A DNA stretch of 64,000 nt from Torreya grandis (Eukaryota; Streptophyta; Pinopsida; Cupressales; Taxaceae): contig JARHVA010008364.1 of assembly GCA_037957365.1 (NCBI GenBank), positions 186,001-250,000 of the forward strand, written 5' to 3'. Made by a program: the position numbers and the translations under genes. The notes under the pieces were generated by a model, which was not told where the DNA came from, searched no databases, and saw only the letters and a program-made list of their open reading frames with translations. Shown piece after piece: positions 41,590-53,599 of the stretch; the stretch's first letter is position 1, and each line of letters starts with the position of its first letter.

Positions 41590-44500
41590 ATGAATATTAT
41601 CTCTTGGAATGTAAAGGGGTTTAATAAACTTGAAAAAATAAATTTTCGTTAGAAATTTTATAAGGAAGCACAACCCTTATATTTTCTTATTATGAGAAAT
41701 ACAAATGTAATAAGAAAACCTTTCTCATATAAAAACTAAAATATGGAACAAGGTGAATTACATAGGTAGTAGTTTGAAGGGAGTTTTATGGGGTTTTGAA
41801 ATATTTTGGAATCCTTAGATCATGTAGGGTATTGCCCTGACTAAACATAGTAATCACATTTCCATCCTTTTTAAGGATGTAGTGAGTAATGTGGATTGGA
41901 TTTTATCTAATATTTATGCCCTAATTATAAACAATGATGTAAATTTCTTTGGAAGGAGATAGAATAATTTAGGAATAACTGCAAGGAATGTAATTGGTTG
42001 GTAGTTGAAGATTTCAAATCACCCTTATCTCATAGAAAAAAGGGAGGAATACATGACTTTATTGAAAGTATTTTTGATCTAAATGAGTTTATTTTTGAAA
42101 CAAGAATTGTGAATGTGGACCTTAGGGGAAATCCATACATTTGTTATAATAATTAACTATGAGATAATTTAATTCAAGTGAGTCTAGACATATTTCTAGT
42201 TTTCATGAACTAGGAGATAATTTAATTCAACTGAGGCTTGACATATTTCTAGTTTCCATGAATTAGGATATTTAATTTAGAAAAATTTTGACCTCTCTAC
42301 CTAGAATAGGGTCTGCCATAATTTGATTATGTACTAAGGAAATAATAATGAGAAATGAAAATATTCCTTTATATTTGAAAATATGTGGACATTTCATTTA
42401 GACTTGGTAGATTCACTCAAACAGTGGTTGAAAGTACCTATCTCTAGAACATATATGTGCATTCTTGTTATGAAGCTAAAATTTTCTAAAAAAAATTCTA
42501 AAATATGGAATAAATAAGTGTTTGGTAATATTTTTCACCTAAAATAAAACTATTTAGGAAGATTTATGGAAGATATGCAAAGAAGCTAGAAAGAATGGAT
42601 CAAATGATCTTATCCAAAAATAAGAAAATAATCTCCTCAATAGTTTCCATAATCTAGAAGCAAAGGAGGAAGCATTTTGGAGACAAAATTCAAGATGTAT
42701 GTGGTCAAAATAAGGAGATACAAACACTAATGTTTTCCATCAACAAGTCTCTAAGAATAAAAATTCCAACATAATCACTGAAATCATTAAGGAATATGGA
42801 AAAATTAGTAGGGAGGAAGTTGAGAGGGTTGAATACATCATTATGTACTTTAATAAACTTTTTTTGAATAGTTTCCCTCTAGACCTTAACACAGAAGAAT
42901 AGATGTTAGGGTTACTTATTGAGCTAATAATATATTTAGAATATATATCCATATTAAATCCCACTTATCAATAATAAATATTAATTATGGTATTCTCTAT
43001 GTAAGGAGATAAATCCCTAAGCCCTAACATATATCCCCCATTCTTCTTCCAATAGTATTGGGAAATAATCCAACTAGAGGTGGTGGTAGTGGTGACTGAA
43101 TTATTCTTATTGGTTGTTATTATTAAGGAAGTAAATAAAACCTTTTTGATTTTAATTCCTAAGAAAGTAGGAGATAATAAACTTAAATATTTCAAACCTA
43201 TTAGCCTCTATACTTTATTTTATAAAATATGAACTAAAAATCTTATCCTAGAGATCTAAATCCACTTAAACAAGATCACTACTAAATACTATGGTGCTTT
43301 CATCTTTGGGAGACAAATTATATATGTAATCATTATTTCACATGAAATAATCTACTCAGTGACAAATTTGACAAGGTATATTACTAAAGTTGGATATGAA
43401 CAAATCCTATGTCAAGGTTTCCTAGAGGTTCTTAGATAGAGTACTTGAATGCTTTGGATTCAGTTATGCAATTAATAGGTTGATATATACCTGCATCTCA
43501 ACCCCTATGTTATCTATTCTTATTAACAAAATCAAAAAGTCATCTTTCCTATTGGAAGAGGACTAATAAAAGGAGATCCATTGTATCCTTACCTTATTAT
43601 AACGTTGACAAAGACACTAGGAATAATTTTAGAGAATGCAATATCCTTAGGAATGATAAAAGGTATATAATTTTCCCTAGAAATGACTCCAATTACCCAC
43701 CAACAATTCATAGATGGTACATTTTTTATGGGAGAAACTAAGATACCTATCAAAAGCCTTTAGGAATTTCTCTTGGATAATGAGGAGATCTTTGGTTAGT
43801 GTATCAATTTTGATAAATGATCTCTTTTTTCATCAACACACTAAGTATTACAAAAGAAGTTGTTAAGAATTTTGGGATGTCAAATCAAAAAAATGCCTTA
43901 TTAGTTTTTCGGGATGCCACTATTTAGTGGGAAAATGAAATAAGATCTTTGGAATCCCTTCATCGACAATATCCATATTAGGTTGGTAGGGTATAAGGGA
44001 AAACTAATTTCTTAGGTGGGAAAACTTCAACTCCTAAAAATATTGATCCAAATCATTCTAATATATTTTATGTCACCTTTTAGTATTCTTAGTAAAATTT
44101 CAAATAAAGTGAAGTAATTTCAAAAAAAATCATGTGGAAAGGTTCTGAATATTGGTTTAGATTTCCATTGGTAGCTTGTGAAATTTTTTATTTTCCCAAG
44201 GGTAAGGGAGGACTTATTTTTTGAAGAGTAAATAAAATGAATAAATCTCTAATTTAAAAAAAGGATAGAAATTTATTAAATATGATAATTAATATACCAA
44301 CATCATTAAGTATAAATACCTTGAGAGAAATAAATATGATAGTTTCTTGTTTGAGGAATGATTGAATAATGGATCTATCCTTTAGACAACCCTCAATGAA
44401 ATTAGAATTATCCCAGGGAAAAGAATAAAATGGAGTGTTGGTGATGGATAAAATACCTTTTTTTAGGATTATTTCTAGTTATTCCATTATCCTTTAGCCT

Positions 44501-45860
44501 CTAAATCCCCCTAAATAGATATCACTCATGATTTCAAGGAGTTCTTCTATGGTCCAAAAGTGAAATATTATTAGGATAAATCAGATAATAGGAGATGGAA
44601 AGTGTTACAAAATGATGCAAAAATTGAATATATATTTCATATCTTACTAGATATTAACCTAAAGATTTAACAAAATCACATTAGTATCTTTCCAAAAAGG
44701 GATGAGATTGAATGTTATAAAGATGACAATGGATATTTCTTGGTCAAATAAGGGTAATTTGTGTACCTCAACCTAGAGGAATATGGTTTCCATTGGAATT
44801 AAATTTAGATTAAAAAACTAACTCCCAAGGTTAATATTTTATTTTTGTTAGAATCCAAAAATAAGATCCTCATATTTAATAACTTAGCCAAGAGGGATGA
44901 CCATTCCAAACATGTGCATTTTTTTTTAAATAAATGAGGAAAGAGTGAAACATATATTCATGGAGTGTTCTTTTGTCTCCAAAATAATGTATTTCATCTT
45001 TAAAAAAATTAATACCTCCCAGGTCAAACCTGACTTTTTCCTTGATCTAATAGAATAGTGAAAACCACCTTGGAAGTTAACTATGGAATTTACATGATGC
45101 ATTTATCTACCCCATATATTTTGGTGAATCTATAAGAGTAGGAATAATTTCATCTTTAAAAATAAAATAGTCTACTAAAAAGCTATCATTCAATGAATTT
45201 ATAAGGCCATCAAATAAAAATGAAAGATATTTTCACCAAAGAATAAGATTGCACTCAAAGATTCATTTTATATTATTTTAAAAATTTGTAATATTGTTCC
45301 TTCAATGAAAGACTAATATTTTAAATTGGATATATCCTAGGTCGAGTGGATGAAATTAGTGAGGTCTTGGTTGAATCTAAATTTTAATGGTGTAGATAAA
45401 GGAAATTCATGCACAATAGGAGGAAGAGGGGTCATAAGGGAATGTAATGTTATAATGGTGTTATCCTATGAAAAACCACTAGGGGTGAAATATTACCATT
45501 TTTAAAAATCCACAATGACATTATGGGGTGTCCAACTAGTAGTGAAGTTGAAAATTGAATAACTTACAATTGAGGGGGATTCAATGAATATCTTTTTTTT
45601 TTAAATATAAAAACTAAATCCTCATGTTCGATACAAAAGTAAATATATGATTCCAAAAGGTTTATACAAAAATTTAAGTTTTAATATCCCATCTATATAG
45701 GGAAGCGAATAAAAGTGCAGATGTCATAGCTAATACTAGAGCCCACAACATTTACTTTAATCAATGGTATAATATTTAATATATTCATTTCCATGTAATC
45801 AAATTCATTTTGAATGACAGGGAAAAATATTTTATCCTTTGGGAGGGAGTTTAATCCAAT
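41590..45860 (+). pseudogene. LINE ORF2 relic: endonuclease, reverse transcriptase, RNase H
   Basis: Starts at 41590 with ATG and 'MNIISWNVKGFNK', the typical AP-endonuclease start of plant LINE ORF2. Around 41850-42130 come 'NVDWILSNIYA' and 'DLNEFIFE...NVDLRGNPY'. The RT spans about 43140-43900: 'FLRK/IPKKVGDNKLKYFKPISL', 'GAFIFGRQIIYVIII', 'KLDMNKSYVKVS', 'LIKGDPLYPYLII', and the catalytic box as 'QFIDGTFFMGE' at 43704-43736, where the second Asp is Gly. The plant-type RNase H is at about 45360-45800: 'LNFNGVDKGNS', with Asn for the first catalytic Asp, and 'TIEGDSMN'. Many stops and frameshifts make it non-functional. Confidence 0.85.
42161..42266 (+). repeat. 53-bp tandem duplication inside LINE ORF2
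   Basis: 'gagataatttaattcaa' begins at 42161 and again at 42214, and the two copies match closely through 'catgaa(c/t)tag'. Fifty-three is not a multiple of three, so the duplication arose in a copy already free of coding constraint or added a frameshift. Confidence 0.85.
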
Positions 45861-45929
45861 GATTACTCAACATAAATGGTTAGTATCACAAGTTGTAAAA
45901 TCTCATGCAAAGATGATAATTTTGATTAT

Positions 45930-47350
45930 GAGGTAAGGAAAACAAGATTCAAACATGGGAAAAATATATAAGTGATTTATCCATTAATAATTATATCACA
46001 TGAGGTGTTGAACGAGTAGGTATTAATCTATGTTCATTATATAACAATATTTTGTGGATAAAAAATCTTTTAGTAGTAAGAGGTGAAAAATATAGGATTA
46101 AATTATTATTATGTGTCAAATCTAAGGAGGGCCCATATATGGTGATAAATTATGAAGTAATGGATCAAAAATGTTATTATGAGCATTTTTGGGTCCAATC
46201 ATAATATATCTAAGGATTTAACTAGGGTTTGGGATGAGAGGGAAGTCAAAATGAGAGGCCTATGGTTAAAAATTGTTAAGTCATTGGTAATGTCATAGGA
46301 ATAGACTGAAAAGGAGTGAAAATTTTCAAGGATAAAAGGTGCAAGGAAGATCTGATCAAAGTTTTATTCAATACTAATGATATTGTTGAAACTATGTAGA
46401 AAGGATTCATTTGAGTGGAGTTACTGAGGAAGTGGCCTAAAATATATTTCCAAATCATGAAATACATTACATTGGAGGGTAAGTATAAACTATTTTCTCC
46501 CGTCAGTTTATAATGATGAATAAATTCAAAAGGAACATTATTATTTTTCCCTAATATCTACTAAATTTGTTGGATATTAATGAAAACTATTACAATTGCA
46601 ATCTTTCCACCAAAATCTTACATCAAGACGTCATTTCCTACTTGTCAAGAAGGGTATGAAATTATGGGGGAAAGATGTCACTAAAATAATATAAGTTGAA
46701 ATTGGGGAAGAGTATATGGAATAAAGTGATGAGGAAGACACAAAAACTCAAGAGGAGGAGGATACCACATAACATACTCAGTATTCTAAGGATGAGGATT
46801 CCTCTAACAAACCTACTTACACTCCTATTGAGAATAAATGCAAAGGTAAAGAGAAAACATTGTAAGTTAAGATAAAAGAGTATAATAAAGAGAGTTTTAA
46901 TAAAATAAAAACCTAAATTTGTCTAAAAAATGAAAAGGATGGGATAAAAATAGAAAATATTGAGGAAAGATCTAAGTCTCACATGGCCAAGAACATAAAG
47001 ATCCTAGAGAGGAGAAATTGAGAAACTTGGAGTCTAAAATTTCCAAACATAAATTTTGAAATGGGATGATAGAGGAATTTAATTTATTAATGAATTATTT
47101 GGTTATATTAAATTATAAATTTTCCATCCTATGTGATGGATGGGGTAACTCAGGACTTTGATAGAGAACTAAATGCTAAGGATAACAAATATGAAAAGAC
47201 AACCCAGTCAAAGAAGAGGTTACATGTAAAAAGTGTTGAAGGTATAGTAAATATGGAAAATAAAAAATATGGGAAATTTATAGATAAAATTAATACTAAA
47301 ATCAACCCAATAAACAATATTGAGCTATAATTATCAGCTAAATTCCCAAG
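45930..47350 (+). pseudogene. Unrecognised coding relic downstream of LINE ORF2 (candidate ORF3)
   Basis: One frame from about 45935 reads 'KENKIQTWEKYISDLSINNY', 'GVERVGINLCSLYNNILWIK', 'NLLVVRGEKYRIKLLL' and 'GPYMVINYEVMDQKCYYEHF'. Shifted frames continue with 'RVWDEREVKMRGLWLKIVKS' (about 46229), 'GVKIFKDKR', 'LLRKWPKIYFQIMKYITLEG' (about 46425) and 'FP' / 'LLNLLDINENY'. An acidic low-complexity part ('EEDTKTQEEEDTT', about 46735) and a basic tail including the open piece 47133-47330 follow. A divergent relative lies at 51.65-52.52 kb. No known domain is recognised. It sits about 70 bp after the RNase H tail of the LINE on the same strand and is followed by the A-rich tail. Confidence 0.55.
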
Positions 47351-47919
47351 CAAGAGAAATAGGGGCAGTCCAAAAAAGAAGGAAATAAGAAGATGAGATA
47401 CACCACCAATCCTTCAGTACTAGTTGGATACTTAGAATATAAGGAGTCTTACCTTTAAAACCTTGTCAATTAATTTTAATTTTTTATAATTTGGGTTAGG
47501 TCATAGTTTCTTTTCTAAATTTTTGTGGAAAGATACTAAAGGTTTATTACCTTTTTAGTTGTAGTTTCCCTTATTATTTTGGTATCCCTAAGACTATAGT
47601 CCTTGTATTTTTTTGTTTGATATTTTTTGAATATATGTTAGTTATTTAATGGTTATGTGAATAATGAAAACCCATTTATTAACATTATCAAATAAAAAAT
47701 AACTTATAAGAAGATACATAACATCTCGAGTTTAAACTTGGAAATATGTTAGGTGGAATCTAAGAAAGTTTAGATTGTATTATACCCAAAACAATGGAAC
47801 AAGTGCTACAAATATAAGTGATGATAAAGGAGCATAAGATATATATGTTGAAAATATAGTATATGAGACTTTTTTTAAATGTATTTATTGATATATTAGT
47901 AATCCTAACCTAGACACCC

Positions 47920-48240
47920 CTATCTATGGAGGAATTTTATGCCCTGAGGATATTATTGATCAAACCATAGAGTTAGAGAAATATTTTGACTATGATTCAA
48001 TATAATATACCAATATATTGAATTTATCCTATATAAATATGAGATAACATGAATCCTTATGGTAGGATAATGTGTATCTAAAAAGGGAGAGGAGAGGAAA
48101 ATATATAATCAAGACTTAGGATAAGATGGTTGTTAAGGTGAAGGGTAAGTTTATACCTTCTGATTATTAGTTATGTTTTTTCAAAAGTTATGTATTTTGA
48201 GTAAAATGTAATAAGTATAAAGAATTAAATGTTGAACCTA
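47920..48240 (+). pseudogene. gag: gypsy Gag fragment
   Basis: Reads 'PLYGG', 'IIDQTIELEKYFDYDSI', 'ESLWWDNVYLKRERRGKYII', 'KTDKMVVKVKGKF' and 'PSDY' with stops. This is the capsid N-terminal region of plant Ty3/gypsy (the 'WW' helix and 'WD.MV..L+.KF.P.DY' signature), equivalent to 22190-22330 in the other element. Nothing recognisable of the same element follows. Confidence 0.7.
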
Positions 48241-49512
48241 TGAATGTGCATAAGTAGAAGAAATGTATATTTTTTCTAAGTATGGTAGGTTATGCATAGG
48301 TTTCATTGAGGCATGCACAAGTTTATGAAGTAATGTGCAAGTTTGGTATAAGATGCATGTATTTATAAAATAAGGATGTGAAAAAAATTAAATACATATA
48401 GAGTAGACAAAGATAAAAAATACATATTAATATAATAAAAACCACAAGAATAAGCTGATAAATAGGTGTCATGGTGAGAAGCATGATGATGATCTAAATT
48501 GATAGATACTATGAATAAAATGTAATATATAATGATATTATATAGCTTTATATAAGGATTAAAACTATATATAACTACTATTAGTAGGTTGGATAGGGGA
48601 TATTATAAATAGGACCCCAAACCTCTCATTATTTATATTTTTTTATTAGTCATTTCTTATTACATTTGTATAGACCTACTGTTTGAATTATGCTTGTAAA
48701 ACTAGTGTAAATATTTTATAAGGTGTATATATGGAAAAAATATTGTACATCAAGAAATATTATGTATTATATGTAATTGATTGTATATTAATTATTAATT
48801 AATAAATAGAAAAAAGTGATTTTATTTATTATATGTATTATATGTGATTGAATTTGTATATATTAATTATTAATAAGTAGTAACTACTCTAGAGGAATAT
48901 ATTACAGAATTTTATGTGTAAAGATATCTAACTTTAGATGTTATATAGGATATGTTTGTGAGAGAAAGTTTCTCTAGTGACTACCTACTCTTACCAAGAT
49001 GTTGGATATTGAAAAGGACATGATGCCTACCCCTACTAATATGGAGTAGTCTCTTTGAGCATTATGGGTCGGCGAGTGATGTAGGAGTGAATGATGAAGA
49101 GATAAGAAAAATAAATTGAACTTGAACCCATAATATGGAGGATGAAAAAAAGAGAGTGAGAAGAGAATTTTAGTATAGGAATGAGAGATGTGATAACAAA
49201 GGTGGAATAAAAAGGATAATTTAAATGTAACTATGAATAGGAGTACAAGTAAAATAGAAGATGTAGAAGAATGGGGATCCCAAAGAGAGGCTACACAAGT
49301 GGCATAAATTAAATAATTTAGAGATGAGGTAGAGTGAATAATGTAAGGGCCCAAGAAAGAGGAAGAAATAAATTAGGATAGAGAGGATATAGACCAGAGT
49401 GAGTAGAAAGAGGATAATAAATTAGTAGTAGAGCAGTTAAAAGATAGTCATAGATCATAGTTTCATGGAAGGATATTGTTTGTACTAGTAAAAGAATATT
49501 ATTTGGAATAAG
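48241..49512. other. Gene-free stretch with a ~70-bp duplication and a TATA-like site
   Basis: A segment near 'tatgtattatatgtaattga' (48758-48808) recurs at 48826-48880 with small changes. 'attataaatagg' at 48603-48614 resembles a promoter TATA region, as in an LTR. The minus-strand open frame 49354-48974 (126 codons) is a Ser/Phe/His-rich reading of purine-rich DNA and is not accepted as a gene. Confidence 0.4.
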
Positions 49513-50010
49513 TAATGCAGAATTATAGGATTTTCATAGGTTAAAGATCTTAAATGTTGGAGAATTAATATTATTTTGGCTTTTTTCCTAATATGTCTTT
49601 AGGAGTGTGTTAGGTTACCTTTTATTTGGGATAATATTTTATCTTAAGTTTTATTCATGTTTATAAAATTTGTATTTATGTGAGTTATTAATTCACATAA
49701 ATCCAAATTTTATGAGATGTATCTCACCTCTTTGTCCTCCTTAATATTTTAGGAGTTACTTGTGTGTAACTCATCTCCCCCTACATGTCACATGCATCCT
49801 CCCCAATTGTAAGAGTATTAGGGACACTTGACACACATGTTGAATCTTGAACATATAGCTCCTTATTATATCTAGCTCTATTTATTGAAGTTTATCTTAC
49901 TCTCTTGTTACTTTTTTGGTAGTTATTCAATCTTAAACTTGCTACTACACTCTCATATCACTCTTATTATTATAGGATTGCTCTTGAATCCTTATGATGT
50001 TCTTTGGTAT

Positions 50011-50088
<78 letters not shown>

Positions 50089-50285
50089 ATTATTAATGAT
50101 ATTGTACTTTGATTTCATTGTTTTCAAGGATTTTAATAGATTGTGGGGTTTTTTATTTGTATGATGGTTTCCCCACTCATCACATTATGCTTAACTTGTG
50201 GTTTGTGCTCACTTCAAGTTAGCATTGTTACTTAAATTTTATTGATTTTCAATGTTTAAATAAATATTTGAAAACATTTATGTCA
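49513..50285 (+). repeat. Left LTR (773 bp)
   Basis: Starts at or near 'taatgcag' and ends '...acatttatgtca' directly before the primer-binding site. The start is less certain because about 35 bp present in the right LTR is missing here. A shared body runs from 'gtgtgttaggttacctttta' through 'gtttccccact' to the end. Confidence 0.8.
50015..50084. repeat. (TC)35 microsatellite in the left LTR
   Basis: 70 bp, perfect. Its position matches the tract in the right LTR. Confidence 0.97.
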
Positions 50286-50304
50286 TGGTATTAGATCTCT
50301 ATGG
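50286..50304 (+). other. Primer-binding site
   Basis: 'tggtattagatctctatgg' immediately follows the LTR end. It is the initiator-Met primer site 'TGGTATCAGAGC' with two C-to-T type changes. Confidence 0.8.
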
Positions 50305-51334
50305 TTGTTTAAATGTTGAATCTTGAGATTATGTAGATTTATAGGTGGAAAAGAAGGTTCTCCTTCCTATAACATTATACTTTTTCCCTTTATTTGCCTT
50401 TACGATAATTTTCTTTTCTATGGCATATTATTTTGATTTATAACCTTTTGTTTTCAGGTTTTCAAAGAAGGATATCTATCATTTTGGTTTTATTTTAATA
50501 ATATTGTTTGCCTTTATAGGCTGATTAAGGAGGTTCTCAAGCTATTTTTTTAATTTGAAAAAATCATTTCATTTACAAATATTTAGCTCTCTATTATGAA
50601 TAATTATAGTTAAGTTTTTTTTAACTATTTTTCACCTTCCTTAAGCTTAAAAAAAAAATATATCTTTTATTTTATTCATGTGCATTCATGAATTATAATT
50701 TATAGTTCTATAGTTTCCCATCTTATGGGTTTTTAATTTAAAAAAAAAATTATAACTAGTCTTATTGTTACTTCACTTTCCTAGCTATTTTTGTTTCAAT
50801 ATTTTGTTTGTTAGATTTTAGGGTCTCATTATTATCTATTATATATTTAGTAAGTTTTTTGTCTTTTTTCTTTATTTCTAGAATCTCAGTCCTACTCATT
50901 TAGTACTATATTTTCATTGTAGTTGTTATTCTTACCTAGTCATATGCACTTCTGTTAGTCTCTTTGTTGTAATGCTTTAAGCCCTTTTGTATAATCTAGG
51001 TATAATTGTTTATATTTTGGGTTGGTAAAATTTTTCAATTTATTACCTATTTTCTTCACTATCCATCTAAGTTTTAGAGTTCATGAATTTAAGTCAATTA
51101 ACTTTGTTGGCTAATTTAATTTAGTTGTTTTAGCTTTCACTATTATTTAGCTCCTGGTCCTTTTTATTAAAACCTTCTTATCTTGTTCATGAGAAATTAG
51201 GTTGCCTTTTTAAACTCATAGCTTCCACATGATTTTTTAACCTTTCTTGGATAGGGTATCAAGTTTGGAGTTTGGTGTGAATATTATACCATTTAATTTA
51301 TTTATATGTTTTTCATGTTTTTTATAGGAATCAC

Positions 51335-51348
51335 AATGAAAATCATAA
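51335..51348. repeat. 14-bp target-site duplication, left copy (aatgaaaatcataa)
   Basis: Exactly repeated at 52722-52735. The length is typical of target-primed reverse transcription by LINE machinery. Confidence 0.85.
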
Positions 51349-52721
51349 CTCCCCCTATCACTCATGATTTTAAAAACTTCCCCGAATAGTCAAGTGTTAA
51401 AGGCATATGTGAGAATGGATATCATACCTAAGTGAATCTTGGTTTACACTAAGTGTCATAATTATGCAACTCATTTCAAATTTATACAAAAAACACCATC
51501 CCAAAGAGCATAATGGTAATATCAAATAGACAAAACAAAATATAAATAGCTTGAATTTCCATTCAACACTCTAAAAATTCACTACCTAAGTCAAATGAAG
51601 AGTATAATCATGGTGGGTGATAAGGATAGGTATGAACCCATCTCACATGTTGAAGTCCAAATGAATCACAAAGTGTAGAAGAAGCTCAAAAAAGGGGGTT
51701 TACTGAGTTTATGTTTCATGTTAAAGGCCATGATGAAAATTTGGACAAGGATTTTTCTATGGGATGGAAACAATGACGAGTCACTTTTAGAGGCATCAAG
51801 GTTGAATTCACTAAGGAGCTAGTCAGGGAAGTTACAGGCATGTCATGTGAGGGAACCAAACCCTTAAAATACAAGAGGAGAAAGAAAGAGTTAATCTAGA
51901 CACTATTTGAAATGGACTCAACATTCCAAATCAAAAATAGGGCCTACCCCAGAGTCGACCTTCTAAGGAGGTGGCTAGACATCTACCTTTAGGTAATGAT
52001 ATATTTAACTTTGGAAGGAAAATATATGCACATATTTTCACATCACTCCTTGTAACTAAACCACTTAAAGGATCACTACATAAGCCTTCCTTACTATCTC
52101 CTTATGTCCCTTGAATGTTATATTTTGATCTTTAAAGAAAATCCCTCCTTTGACTTAATTCACTAGGGATTAATCTTCCTTATAACCAAGAAAGGGAAAA
52201 TTGTGAAGAGTAATGAGATCAACTTATGGGAAAGAAACAAGGTGAAAAGTTTGGTGGAAGGAAACATGTACAGGTCATGGAAAACTCCTGATAAAATAGG
52301 ATAGGAAATAATCACTATCACCTTGGGAAGTTCCCTTACTAATAAAGAGAAAGCAAGACTTGAGAAGGATAAAGGGATGGTGGAGCATAAAAGAAATTTG
52401 GTGGAAATCCATATGATGTGAACAAGAGGCAAGTCCAACAACACCAAGAAGAAAGTCAATGGCAACAAGAAAGATCCAAAACCTATAAGGAAAATAGATG
52501 GTTATAATATACACTCTGAAGAAATCTAGTATGTGTCTTAGGTTTGGATTCCTATTATTCTCAAGTCTTATTTTTTTCTAAAAGTTTGTTGAAGTTTGGT
52601 GGTTAGTTAGCTAGTGTGGCTTGGTACTATTTGGCTTCTTTTTATATATCTATACTTTTTGGTTAAACTTGTAATTTCATGTCCATATAAAACCTAACTT
52701 TCACCCCCATCAAATAAAAAT
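51349..52721 (+). mobile_element. Non-LTR insertion (1373 bp) carrying an unrecognised ORF
   Basis: Flanked by the perfect 14-bp duplication and ending in an A-rich tail 'catcaaataaaaat', this has the marks of a LINE-mobilised insertion on the plus strand. It contains no RT. Its only content is the coding relic at about 51660-52520 plus about 190 bp of 3' non-coding sequence. It could be a 5'-truncated copy of a LINE whose last ORF this is, a SINE-like non-autonomous element with an ORF, or a processed copy of a gene. Its tail resembles that at 47688-47702. Confidence 0.75.
51660..52520 (+). pseudogene. Unrecognised coding relic, relative of the 45.93-47.35 kb relic
   Basis: The frame beginning near 51675 reads 'SVEEAQKRGFTEFMFHVKGH', 'DENLDKDFSMGWKQ', 'RVTFRGIKVEFTKELVREVT', 'GMSCEGTKPLKYKRRKKEL', 'LFEMDSTFQIKNRAYPRVDL', 'LRRWLDIYL', 'VMIYLTLEGKYMHIFSHHSL' and 'LNHLKDHYISLPYYLLMSLE', then 'GLIFLITKKGKIV' and a Lys-rich tail ending at a stop near 52528. 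Stops are few and the main frame is long, so it is younger or less damaged than the 46-kb relative. Shared spaced motifs are R-x-V-x-x-R-G-(I/L)-K, (L)R-(R/K)-W-x-x-I-Y, Y-(L/I)-T-L-E-G-K-Y and the Leu-rich helix after it. The function is unknown. Confidence 0.6.
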
Positions 52722-52735
52722 AATGAAAATCATAA
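52722..52735. repeat. 14-bp target-site duplication, right copy
   Basis: Identical to 51335-51348 and preceded by the A-rich tail. Confidence 0.85.
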
Positions 52736-53599
52736 AATTTATGACTGGCTTTGTAAATTAAAATCATAACACTTTCTCATTTCCTTTCTCTAAACTAAAC
52801 TTGAGTTTTCTTCTCATAACACATTACTCTTGGATGGAAATATTACAATAGATTTATGCTTAAATAGGTTATTCACACTATGTCATTATAATGATTTTAT
52901 ACCAAACACAAATAAACCAAACTTGATAAATGCTTTTTTGTTAAATGCATTGAGTTTCATGATAACTACATGTAGTGTTTTTGTGATAACTACGTGTGGA
53001 TGTCGAAACAAATTTCAGTATTCACACAGCATAAAATTCCTTTGATATTTTCAAAATAAACATTTCATAAAACATTGTTTTTAGCCATTATTTTGTCTCA
53101 TTCTAATTAATAGTTTTTAACATTGTTAAAAGTAATTTTTCTCAAATAAGAAAAGACTTCAAACATTCCCACTTGGAATGATTTTTTTCTTTTTTATTTT
53201 ATGTGTCTTAAACTTAAAATTTTTTCAATTTTGGTATAATATTTAATTCTTATTTAATTAGTTGTTTTTCCTAAAGCAAATTTAATTTTTTTTTCAAAAG
53301 AAAATAAGTTTTGCTTTATCTTAAGTGCTTTTATTTTAGGTGTGAAATTACATTTTGAAGTTAATTGATCTCATAATTAACCTTGTGCAAGTTAATCATT
53401 TTTAAGTATTATTGTTTTTTGTTAGTTAAAATCTTGTGTTATGACATTCAAACTCACCATTTTTTATAGGATTTAAAAAATATTTGTAACAAATTTATCC
53501 AAAAAATTATGAGATTACTACTTTTAAACACTAAATTATATGTCAAAATGACACTTTAATTATTTTTCACAACTTTTTTAATGAGAAGATAATGACTAT

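Larger units (their letters stand above)
39944..47713 (+). mobile_element. L1-like LINE relic, possibly with a third ORF
   Basis: Ordered parts: ORF1 (about 40290-41560), ORF2 with endonuclease, RT and RNase H (41590-45860), a third coding relic (about 45930-47350), and an A-rich tail 'atcaaataaaaaata' ending near 47702. The 8-mer 'ataagaag' occurs at 39944-39951 and 47706-47713, just outside the proposed ends. That would be a short target duplication, but a chance match is quite possible. Without the third ORF the LINE would end near 45.9 kb, yet I see no tail or duplication there. The LINE identity of 40.3-45.9 kb is firm; inclusion of the last 1.8 kb is inference. Confidence 0.6.

Noticed and set aside
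48974..49354. 126-codon minus-strand open frame
   Set aside because: Ser/Phe/His-rich product of a purine-rich plus strand, no domain, no homologous pattern elsewhere; open by composition.
51660..52520. Treating this ORF as part of the 49.5-kb LTR element
   Set aside because: It sits inside an insertion with its own perfect 14-bp target duplication and A-rich tail.
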